Positions 1 to 5,476 of a stretch of 8,725 bases of DNA are shown piece after piece. The notes beneath the pieces are model-generated. The model was not told the origin of the DNA. It did no database searches and saw only the letters and a program-made list of their open reading frames with translations. The DNA comes from Candidatus Firestoneibacteriota bacterium (GTDB lineage Bacteria > Oederibacteriota > JAAXVQ01 > JAUVAV01), in the NCBI GenBank assembly GCA_030635415.1, contig DAOVYW010000093.1:1-8725 (forward strand), written 5' to 3'. The translations under genes and the position numbers were made by a program. Positions within the stretch are counted from its first letter, which is position 1. Every line of letters starts with the position of its first letter.

Positions 1-63
1 CTGCTGGTCACCCAGGGCGATGCCCTGGGCTGGTATGTTTCACCCCTTCGGGGTGTTGACTTT
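1..63. repeat. Twin-hairpin intergenic repeat (possible dispersed element, cut by window edge)
   Basis: Two adjacent hairpins are visible. The first has a perfect 8-bp stem, CCCAGGGC (11-18) with GCCCTGGG (22-29), around a GAT loop. The second has a 6-bp stem, CACCCC (41-46) with GGGGTG (50-55), around TTC. A short outer pairing, GTCA (7-10) with TGAC (57-60), would enclose both. Frame 1 on the plus strand stays open from base 1 to a TAA at 61-66, but nothing else suggests a gene. GC-rich twin hairpins of this general look recur between genes in several environmental bacterial genomes; that is from memory and the family is not identified. It lies downstream of the endopeptidase gene and lacks the T-tract of an intrinsic terminator on either strand. 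Confidence 0.5.
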
Positions 64-137
64 TAAACTATAAAACTATAAATAAATACCTTAACTTTGT
101 CCCCATGGCTTTATCTTTTTTTCGGCATGCGATGCGT

Positions 138-854
138 TTATTTTTCTAAACGAAAGTCAACATGATAATGCTCATCATGGCGAATCCATGATTTTCTTTT
201 AGAAAATGTGATTAGCTTTTTTATTTTTCTTCCAGATTCCGTAGCCAAGAGAACGGATTGCAATCCGGGATCAAAAATGACCCGGTGGATATAAATTCCA
301 TTACCTTTCGCCGTTGTGTGTAATTCATAAAGATGCGCCGCCATTATTTCGAAATCTATTTTAACCTTCTTCTTGGCAGTCATTCCTTGCGAGTCAAATT
401 CCATCCCATAACCAAAGCGATTAAATAATGATCCCGGTAAATATTTTGATTTGCCATTGATGTCAAAAATCGGAACCATAAAATCTACGCATAAGCCATT
501 TTGATGGGTTTTATGAGGCCAAAATTTACCTCCCCTTGGCCAGCCGGTCTCGCCATAAACAAACTTTTTTTCAGGGAATTTATTATTCATTATACGGTAA
601 GTATCTAAAATTGTTTTTCGAAGTTTATCGCAAACTGAATTTCTGCCTAACAATGCGCCGGTATAAGAATACGCTTTGAAATTATCCCCGCGGCTTGGAA
701 TTCTTTTGCCATTAAGCAGGCTCCCGCTGCTGGTTATACCAATGCTTTTACTGGGCTTCTCATTTTCAAATAAAATAATAATATCATTTCCGAAATAGAT
801 TGAAATCCAGCTTAAAACCAAGAAGGTCATTACAGCTACAATTGTCTTTTTCAT
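138..854 (-). CDS. mepA: MepA-type penicillin-insensitive murein endopeptidase (peptidase family M74)
   Basis: This is a 238-residue protein with a single N-terminal hydrophobic segment (about residues 5-21), so it is exported or membrane-anchored and acts on peptidoglycan outside the cytoplasm. MepA enzymes are zinc metallopeptidases that cleave D-Ala-meso-DAP crosslinks. The metal and active-site pattern is complete: H114-xx-H117-x6-D124 in a HKTHQNGLCVD block, then H226-xx-H229-x-H231 in RHDEHYHVDF. The spacing is the same as I recall for E. coli MepA (H110, H113, D120, H206, H209, H211). The preceding GETGWPRGGKF stretch also resembles the family's GDMGMPAGGRF. The protein is somewhat shorter than E. 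coli MepA (274 residues) because it lacks the C-terminal tail. The ATG start has AGGAG about 9 nt upstream (864-868). The gene follows the lytic transglycosylase by 26 nt on the same strand, so co-transcription is likely. It looks more AT-rich than its neighbours. The family call is firm; the substrate bond is inferred from the family. Confidence 0.88.
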   Translation of the reverse strand: MKKTIVAVMTFLVLSWISIYFGNDIIILFENEKPSKSIGITSSGSLLNGKRIPSRGDNFKAYSYTGALLGRNSVCDKLRKTILDTYRIMNNKFPEKKFVYGETGWPRGGKFWPHKTHQNGLCVDFMVPIFDINGKSKYLPGSLFNRFGYGMEFDSQGMTAKKKVKIDFEIMAAHLYELHTTAKGNGIYIHRVIFDPGLQSVLLATESGRKIKKLITFSKRKSWIRHDEHYHVDFRLEK

Positions 855-880
855 AACACCAATCTCCTAATTATTTAGTT

Positions 881-1849
881 TTAATGCAACAACGGGTCTA
901 CATCTCCTAGGTTTTTATCAAAATAATGCGAGAGGGGGGGCTTGTCCCGCACCATATATAAAAATATTGACATGGGAAGTTTCGGCGGTTTAGGCAGGCC
1001 GGTAAGTTTGGCGGTTGTAACCTTGGGTTTTTTATGGAACACGATGTTTTTTCGATGGAAGGGTAAAGTATAATCCGCTGTTCTGGTGGCGGTGCCGGCG
1101 GCGCCGGCACCGGCGCGAAGCCATGGTTTTTTATTCAAGGTTTTTATAAGCCGATTAATGTAGATGGGGGAATACTGTAATCCATTATAAGCTTTGACGG
1201 CAATTACCAGGTCGGGGTACCCTTTTAAGTTGTAGTAAGCCTCGATTTTTTTCCAGTTTTTTAATTTCTTCATTCTCCGGACGAGTTTGAGTTTGTTTTG
1301 CAGAACGGTGATCCCCGCCTGGATATTATAACGGGGATCGTTTTTAATCCGGCTGAAATTCCAAACTTTCATGTTCAAAGTGCTGTATTTGTCATTTATC
1401 TGCATAATTCCCCAATCCACTGAATCTATCAGCGGTTTGCTAGTATAGCGGTCTAGGCGGGGTCTGCCAGCGGCATCTTTTTTATAATTGGGACAGGCCA
1501 CAATGCTTCCGTCCTTGCGGAAATGGTGCCAGCGGCTCTCGTTCCAGGCAATTGCCTTGATAAGATCCGGGGGAAAGGGTGACGCAAGGTTTTCAAAAAG
1601 CCGGTTGAATTTTTCTATTCTATAGTTTTTTTTACCCGGCCGGGGAGGATTACTAACAACGGATCTAAGCGTCTTGGTACGATAAACCGGACGATGCACA
1701 GGGGCCTTCGTTCGGTCAATGCGCTTGTCCGCGTTGGGGGATATCAGATCCATACTGGCGGCATAGGTGGAAGCCGGGGGTGCAAAAAACATAAAGTGGA
1801 AAAGGAGGATCAGGCCCAGGAAGCGGATTTGATGGTATTGGCTTGGCAT
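881..1849 (-). CDS. Secreted lytic transglycosylase with SLT domain
   Basis: This 322-residue protein begins with a signal peptide (hydrophobic stretch about 9-23, likely cleavage after STYAA near residue 31). A basic linker (about 40-80) leads to a transglycosylase SLT domain at about 83-238. Family motifs are present in order: AIAWNESRW with the likely catalytic Glu E104, WGIMQIND (146-153) matching the usual GLMQI signature, and AYNG (220-223) followed by IYINRL, which replaces the usual AYNAG...Y block. Such enzymes cleave the MurNAc-GlcNAc bond and leave 1,6-anhydro ends. An Ala/Gly-rich hinge (about 247-256) and a Lys/Pro-rich tail of about 65 residues follow; I recognise no domain there. 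The ATG has GAGG about 4 nt upstream and AAGGAG about 11 nt upstream. It is first in a two-gene unit with the MepA-type endopeptidase and is divergent from pgi. The exact MltC/MltE/Slt subfamily cannot be assigned by eye. Confidence 0.85.
   Translation of the reverse strand: MPSQYHQIRFLGLILLFHFMFFAPPASTYAASMDLISPNADKRIDRTKAPVHRPVYRTKTLRSVVSNPPRPGKKNYRIEKFNRLFENLASPFPPDLIKAIAWNESRWHHFRKDGSIVACPNYKKDAAGRPRLDRYTSKPLIDSVDWGIMQINDKYSTLNMKVWNFSRIKNDPRYNIQAGITVLQNKLKLVRRMKKLKNWKKIEAYYNLKGYPDLVIAVKAYNGLQYSPIYINRLIKTLNKKPWLRAGAGAAGTATRTADYTLPFHRKNIVFHKKPKVTTAKLTGLPKPPKLPMSIFLYMVRDKPPLSHYFDKNLGDVDPLLH
1091..1111. repeat. GC-rich perfect inverted repeat inside the transglycosylase hinge
   Basis: GGTGCCGGC (1091-1099) and GCCGGCACC (1103-1111) form a 9-bp stem around a 3-nt GGC centre. 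It lies in frame within the transglycosylase gene and encodes part of an Ala/Gly-rich hinge. Its GC content stands out against the AT-rich flanks. It could be simple low-complexity coding sequence or a small inserted hairpin. Confidence 0.5.
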
Positions 1850-1910
1850 AGGGACCTCATCTCCTTATTTGGATTTTTCATACGTGAGCCGCGAATTCAT
1901 AGTCTTTCAA

Positions 1911-1940
1911 GGCGGGGCATTTAATTAAATACCCCTACAA
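1911..1940. repeat. Dispersed palindromic repeat, copy 1 (imperfect)
   Basis: The palindrome is centred on TTAATTAA (1921-1928). Its arms are GGGGCATTTAA and TTAAATACCCC, with one mismatch in the 11-bp arms, followed by TACAA. Apart from three substitutions, the core and the right flank CCCCTACAA match the perfect palindrome at 7677-7706. Two related copies in 8.7 kb point to a dispersed intergenic repeat. This copy falls between the predicted promoter and the start of the lytic transglycosylase gene, so it would be transcribed as a leader hairpin. Confidence 0.6.
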
Positions 1941-2019
1941 CTGCTGGCCGGATTTTAAAAAGGGCGCAAACATTGCAAACCAATAAATACCCATATAAAT
2001 CATAATTTGCCCTATTTAA

Positions 2020-2048
2020 AATTTATCATTGATTATTTATAAAGTCAA
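2020..2048 (-). promoter_or_regulatory. Predicted sigma-70-type promoter for the transglycosylase-endopeptidase pair
   Basis: On the minus strand, TTGACT (2048-2043) is followed after 17 nt by TAAATT (2025-2020), preceded by TGA to give an extended -10. Transcription would begin near 2013 and leave a leader of about 160 nt. The TGATAAATT block and its distance from the -35 are the same as in the predicted cold-shock gene promoter, which adds weight. The region is AT-rich, so chance matches are possible. Confidence 0.45.
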
Positions 2049-2054
2049 TAAACC

Positions 2055-2228
2055 CCCTGCTTGTAACCTATCAGTCATGATACTAACATGACTGATAGGT
2101 TACAAAGAATTTGACCATTAAAACTAGATAATAATATTCAAATGCGGTCAATTTTCGATTTTCTATTCTCAACGCATACGTTATCACAATGCGATTTTAG
2201 TACCGTAACTGATAGGTTACCCCTGCTT
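2055..2228. mobile_element. Small non-autonomous insertion (MITE-like) with 8-bp target duplication
   Basis: A 158-bp core (2063-2220) begins with GTAACCTATCAGT (2063-2075) and ends with its exact reverse complement ACTGATAGGTTAC (2208-2220). The core is bounded by perfect direct repeats CCCTGCTT at 2055-2062 and 2221-2228. Terminal inverted repeats plus a flanking direct repeat are the marks of a transposed element. There is no transposase frame inside, so a transposase would have to act in trans. A third, inverted copy of the 13-bp box lies at 2091-2103. The interior is AT-rich. From memory, GTAACCTATC-like boxes occur at the ends of some IS481-like elements, but the parent family is not established. 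Confidence 0.6.
2061..2105. repeat. 19-bp perfect inverted repeat at the left end of the insertion
   Basis: TTGTAACCTATCAGTCATG (2061-2079) pairs perfectly with its reverse complement at 2087-2105 around a 7-nt spacer, ATACTAA. This forms a strong cruciform or hairpin. The arms contain the terminal 13-bp box, so the left end carries that box twice in opposite orientation while the right end has it once. No T-tract follows, so it is not an intrinsic terminator. Confidence 0.8.
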
Positions 2229-2430
2229 TGATGGGCACTGGCGAGACACCTGTCCTGCCGAGAAAGAAGGGGAACCCGGCACTTTCTCCTTGATAAACTT
2301 TTCTTGCTTTTCTTGGCAAGAAGGGCGAGAATATCCCGCATAAATTATTGCTGGCTTATTCGTGGGGATAACTTAAGCAAACTTGGCTGGGATAAGAATA
2401 TATTCTCCTAGCAGAAAGAAACGAGGAAAA

Positions 2431-4074
2431 ATGATGACTGCTCTTACTAATTCAGATAGCTGGAAGGCATTGCAAGCTCATTACCCGGAGATCGCGGGTT
2501 TGCAGATGCGCGATATGTTCCGGGATGATCCCCGGCGTTTTGAACGTTTTTCGTTGAAACTGGATGATATTTTATTTGATTATTCCAAAAACCGGATTAC
2601 GCAAAAAACCCTGGACTTGCTCCTGGAATTAGCGCGTCAAGCCGGATTGGTGGAGAAAATCCAGGCTATGTTTTCGGGGCAAAAGATTAATAATACCGAG
2701 GAACGGGCCGTGCTGCATACGGCTTTGCGCAACCGCTCCAACCGCCCGATTATGGTAGATGGCCGGGACGTTATGTTGGAAATTAATCAGGTGCTGGAAA
2801 AAATGCGGAAATTCAGCGAGACGGTTCGTTCGGGCCAGTGGCGGGGATATACCGGCCGTCCGATAACGGATGTAGTGAATATCGGGATTGGCGGATCGGA
2901 TTTGGGCCCGCAGATGGTAGTTTCGGCTCTGGCGCATTACACCCAGCCGGGATTAAATTCCCATTTTGTATCGAATGTGGACGGAACGCATATTGCCGAG
3001 GTCTTAAAGCGGGTTTCCCCGGAAACCACCCTGTTTTTGGTGGCCTCTAAAACTTTTACCACGCAGGAAACCATGGCGAATGCCCATTCCGCCCGGAAAT
3101 GGTTTTTATCGGCTGCCCGGGATGAATCCGCCATTGCCAGGCATTTCGCGGCTATGTCCACTAACCGAGCGGCGGTAGCTGAATTCGGAATTGATACGGA
3201 GAATATGTTCGGATTTTGGGATTGGGTCGGCGGACGCTATTCCCTGTGGTCCGCCATCGGGCTGGCCATTGCCTTGGCAGTCGGTATGGACCGGTTTGAA
3301 GAGCTTTTAGCCGGAGCACACAAAGCAGACGAGCATTTCCGGAAGGCTCCGGGGGCGGAAAATATCCCGGTGATAATGGCTCTAATCGGGGTATGGTACA
3401 ATAACTTTTTTAATGCCCAGACCCATGCCATATTGCCGTATGATCAATACCTCAGCCGCTTTCCGGCTTATTTTCAGCAGGGGGATATGGAGAGCAATGG
3501 AAAACGGGTGACACGCAGCGGTCAAGCGGTAGACTATTCCACCGGCCCGGTGATTTGGGGAGAGCCCGGAACCAATGGACAGCATGCGTTTTTTCAACTC
3601 CTCCACCAGGGAACAAAATTAATACCTTGTGATTTCCTGGCGCCCGCTAAAACTCTCAATCCCCAGGGCGATCATCACATTATTCTGCTTTCCAATTTTT
3701 TCGCTCAAACTGAGGCCTTAATGCAAGGGAAAAACGAGGCGGAAGTACGGCAAGAACTTGAAGCTTCAGGAATCACCGGAGATAGGTTGGAAAAGCTGGT
3801 GCCCGCTAAAACCTTTCCCGGCAATCGTCCCTCCAATTCTATTATATTTCAGGAACTGAAGCCGGAAACCCTGGGCACTTTGATCGCGCTTTATGAGCAT
3901 AAAATATTTGTCCAGGGAGTTATCTGGGATATCAACTCTTTTGATCAGATGGGCGTGGAACTGGGGAAGAGTCTCGCCCGGACGATAGGCGCCGAACTAA
4001 AGAACAGGGAGCAGGTTTCTTCCCACGATGTCTCCACCAACGGCCTGATAAATTATTATAAAAGTATCAGATGA
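2431..4074 (+). CDS. pgi: Glucose-6-phosphate isomerase
   Basis: Pgi is a cytoplasmic enzyme that interconverts glucose 6-phosphate and fructose 6-phosphate in glycolysis and gluconeogenesis. From the ATG at 2431 the protein is 547 residues, against 549 in E. coli. Signature stretches are intact: NIGIGGSDLGP, VSNVDGTHIAEVL, ASKTFTTQETM, FWDWVGGRYSLWSAIG, the QQGDMESNGK block with catalytic E354, GTNGQHAFFQ with H385, and VELGKS with K513 near the C-terminus. These match E. coli E355, H386 and K514. The upstream TTG at 2383 would add 16 basic residues with no family match. GAGG at 2423-2426 lies 4 nt before the first ATG (2431) and 7 nt before the second (2434), so either could be used. Long blocks closely match the long enteric/eukaryotic-type Pgi rather than the short Bacillus type. 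It is divergent from the wall-hydrolase pair and appears monocistronic. Confidence 0.97.
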   Translation: MMTALTNSDSWKALQAHYPEIAGLQMRDMFRDDPRRFERFSLKLDDILFDYSKNRITQKTLDLLLELARQAGLVEKIQAMFSGQKINNTEERAVLHTALRNRSNRPIMVDGRDVMLEINQVLEKMRKFSETVRSGQWRGYTGRPITDVVNIGIGGSDLGPQMVVSALAHYTQPGLNSHFVSNVDGTHIAEVLKRVSPETTLFLVASKTFTTQETMANAHSARKWFLSAARDESAIARHFAAMSTNRAAVAEFGIDTENMFGFWDWVGGRYSLWSAIGLAIALAVGMDRFEELLAGAHKADEHFRKAPGAENIPVIMALIGVWYNNFFNAQTHAILPYDQYLSRFPAYFQQGDMESNGKRVTRSGQAVDYSTGPVIWGEPGTNGQHAFFQLLHQGTKLIPCDFLAPAKTLNPQGDHHIILLSNFFAQTEALMQGKNEAEVRQELEASGITGDRLEKLVPAKTFPGNRPSNSIIFQELKPETLGTLIALYEHKIFVQGVIWDINSFDQMGVELGKSLARTIGAELKNREQVSSHDVSTNGLINYYKSIR

Positions 4075-4181
4075 TCGGATAATCCCGAATCCCGTCCCCG
4101 GCTACGCCTGCCCAGCAGCAGTCGTGTCCGGGCCGGGCGCAACTCGCGACCGAATTGTTACGACGGGACATCCAAAAGAAC

Positions 4182-4210
4182 TTGACAGGCCGGCTGCATA
4201 ATGATAAATT
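4182..4210 (+). promoter_or_regulatory. Predicted promoter of the cold-shock gene
   Basis: TTGACA (4182-4187) is a consensus -35. After 17 nt comes TAAATT (4205-4210), preceded by TGA to give an extended -10. Transcription would begin around 4217, giving a leader of about 55 nt. The alternative -10 GATAAA (4203) would have a 15-nt spacer. The early leader is rich in A then T runs: AAAAAAG (4213-4219) can pair with CTTTTTT (4223-4229). Confidence 0.6.
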
Positions 4211-4272
4211 ATAAAAAAGGATCTTTTTTTTAAGGATTCTAAAATATTTTTTTGAGAGGAGAATGAGCATTC

Positions 4273-4479
4273 ATGTCAGTGCAGGGAAAAGTAAAGTGGT
4301 TTAACAATTCTAAAGGGTTTGGTTTTTTGGAACAGGAGGGTGGTAAAGATGTGTTTGTTCATTTTTCCGCTATCCAGGGTGATGGCTACCGTAATTTAAC
4401 AGAGGGGGATAAAGTTGAATTTGATATTGTAGATAGCCCCAAAGGACCTCAGGCTGCCAACGTAAAAAAAGCAGAGTAA
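4273..4479 (+). CDS. Cold-shock domain protein (CspA family)
   Basis: This 68-residue protein is a single cold-shock domain of the usual length. These are small cytoplasmic OB-fold proteins that bind single-stranded RNA or DNA and act as RNA chaperones. The start GKVKWFN, the RNP1 motif KGFGFL (14-19) and the RNP2 motif VFVHFSAI (27-34) are all present. So are the aromatic binding residues W9, F16, F18, F28, H30 and F31. The C-terminal GPQAANV is also typical. AGGAGA (4257-4262) lies about 10 nt before the ATG. An ATG at 4263 is closer but out of frame. The gene has its own promoter and terminator. The leader is only about 55 nt, and I see no cold-box sequence like that of E. coli cspA, so cold induction cannot be claimed. 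Family membership is certain; the specific paralogue is not. Confidence 0.96.
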   Translation: MSVQGKVKWFNNSKGFGFLEQEGGKDVFVHFSAIQGDGYRNLTEGDKVEFDIVDSPKGPQAANVKKAE

Positions 4480-4525
4480 ATCCAGTTTTTGAACCTGATG
4501 GGTTCGCTGGCTGAAAAATAAATTT

Positions 4526-4561
4526 AAGAACGGTCTTTTTTAAAGGCCGTTCTTTTTTTTT
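4526..4561 (+). terminator. Intrinsic terminator after the cold-shock gene
   Basis: AAGAACGG (4526-4533) pairs with CCGTTCTT (4547-4554). The stem continues inward through TCTTT with AAAGG (one G-T pair) for about 13 bp, with a short T loop. A run of T's follows to 4561. It lies 47 nt past the stop codon and separates the cold-shock gene from the foldase cluster. Confidence 0.9.
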
Positions 4562-4650
4562 ATTTGCGCAAAGCAGAAATTTCCAACCTGCCCGGCATGA
4601 TTATGGCGCCGGTGCAGGCCTGAGAAGCTTCGTGGGTCTGCAAATAATCC

Positions 4651-4680
4651 TTGCTTCATATATTTTAAGTATGTTATAAA
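4651..4680 (+). promoter_or_regulatory. Predicted extended -10 promoter of the foldase cluster
   Basis: TATAAA (4675-4680) is preceded by TGT to give an extended -10. A weak -35, TTGCTT (4651-4656), lies 18 nt upstream. Transcription would begin near 4687, about 60 nt before the lipoprotein start. The preceding terminator makes a separate promoter necessary. Confidence 0.5.
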
Positions 4681-4747
4681 ACATTATTTCCATTTCCATT
4701 GCCTATCAAGGTGTGCAAAAGTTTTGGATTAGACGGGAGGTTTAGGA

Positions 4748-5431
4748 ATGCAAAAGTCGGGTGCAACTACGGGGATTATTTTAGGTTGTTTAATAATGCT
4801 GATACTGGTCGGGGGATGCGGCGGCCGGGACGTTAAGGTTCTGGCCAAAGTCGGTGATCTGAAGATTACTACGCAGGATTTTAAAATCGCTCTTTCCAAT
4901 CTTCCGGAAAACTATAAGATTCTAACGGGGTCTTATAAAGGTAAACGTAAAATATTGGATAATTTAATAAAGAAGAATCTTTTAGTACAGGAGGCCGAGC
5001 GGCGGGATTATCACCGGAGTCCGGAAACGAAAAAAGAAATCAAGGAACTGAAAGCCGAAAATCGACGAAAATTAAAGCAGGATATCGAGGACCTGAAGGT
5101 CCGTATGAAAGTCATTGACCGGCAGGTTTATGAAAATGTAATGCTGGATGAGCTAAACAGCCGGCTGAAAAAGGAGGGACTCAAAGGAGTCCGGATTGCG
5201 GACACGGAAATTGAAGCCTATTACCAGGATTATGCCCGCAAGATGAAAATAATTAATCCGGCGGTACAAGTGCCGAAGCTCGAAAAAGTCCAGCGGCAGA
5301 TTCAGGCCATATTGGTAGAGGAAGAATTACTCAAGCAACTGGAAAAGAAAAGTAAGGTTACAATTCAGGAATTGCTTTTCCGTAAAATATTCGGGGACGA
5401 GAAAGATGCGGTTATCGATGATAATCCTTGA
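4748..5431 (+). CDS. Lipoprotein with SurA-like N-terminal region and no PPIase domain
   Basis: This 227-residue protein has a lipoprotein signal: a hydrophobic segment (about 9-22) and the lipobox LVGGC, with lipidation at C24. Residue +2 is Gly, so by the E. coli rule it would go to the outer membrane. The stretch VLAKVGDLKITTQDF (31-45), followed by a charged helical region with ILDNLIKKNLLVQEAERR (69-86), is the pattern of the N-terminal chaperone region of SurA, PpiD and PrsA. The rest is highly charged, Lys/Glu-rich and predicted helical to about residue 205. No parvulin motifs (GGDLGW, YGYH) follow, so a catalytic domain is absent rather than split off downstream in another frame. GGGAGG (4735-4740) lies 7 nt before the ATG. 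It is first of three foldase-like genes, and 45 nt separate it from the next. A role as a holdase or assembly partner for envelope proteins is inferred; no specific client is visible. Confidence 0.75.
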   Translation: MQKSGATTGIILGCLIMLILVGGCGGRDVKVLAKVGDLKITTQDFKIALSNLPENYKILTGSYKGKRKILDNLIKKNLLVQEAERRDYHRSPETKKEIKELKAENRRKLKQDIEDLKVRMKVIDRQVYENVMLDELNSRLKKEGLKGVRIADTEIEAYYQDYARKMKIINPAVQVPKLEKVQRQIQAILVEEELLKQLEKKSKVTIQELLFRKIFGDEKDAVIDDNP

Positions 5432-5476
5432 AATTAACCCCGGCTATGCTGATGGCCGGCCGGAAAGGCGTCCGCC

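Larger units (their letters stand above)
1850..2430. other. Divergent intergenic region between the hydrolase pair and pgi
   Basis: This 581-bp spacer contains no convincing gene. From left to right it holds the transglycosylase ribosome-binding site, the imperfect palindromic repeat, an AT-rich stretch with the predicted minus-strand promoter (2020-2048), the small insertion-like element (2063-2220), and about 200 bp leading to pgi. That last part includes a 7-bp inverted repeat, TTCTTGC (2301-2307) with GCAAGAA (2316-2322), without a T-tract. I see no strong sigma-70-type promoter for pgi. Weak candidates such as TTGCTG at 2348 lack a well-spaced -10. Confidence 0.6.

Noticed and set aside
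1694..1924. Plus-strand 76-codon open frame opposite the transglycosylase N-terminus
   Set aside because: It is an antisense shadow that runs through the promoter-proximal palindrome and shows no family motif.
2055..2228. CRISPR-like array from three copies of the 13-bp box
   Set aside because: The copies are in mixed orientation, unequally spaced and too short; terminal and subterminal repeats of an insertion explain them better.
2301..2322. Hairpin TTCTTGC/GCAAGAA as a terminator
   Set aside because: The stem is only 7 bp with an 8-nt loop and no T-run follows on either strand.
2138..2341. Minus-strand 67-codon open frame upstream of pgi
   Set aside because: It crosses the end of the insertion element, has a low-complexity Arg/Ser/Lys composition and no recognisable motif.
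2383..2430. Upstream TTG start for pgi adding 16 residues
   Set aside because: The extension is basic, has no counterpart in the family, and the ATG at 2431 has a ribosome-binding site and gives the normal family length.
4075..4180. Intrinsic terminator for pgi
   Set aside because: GC-rich segments can pair partly, but I found no stable stem followed by T's.
4067..4270. Minus-strand 67-codon open frame between pgi and the cold-shock gene
   Set aside because: It covers the cold-shock promoter and leader, overlaps the pgi end, and its N-terminal part is a translation of A/T runs.
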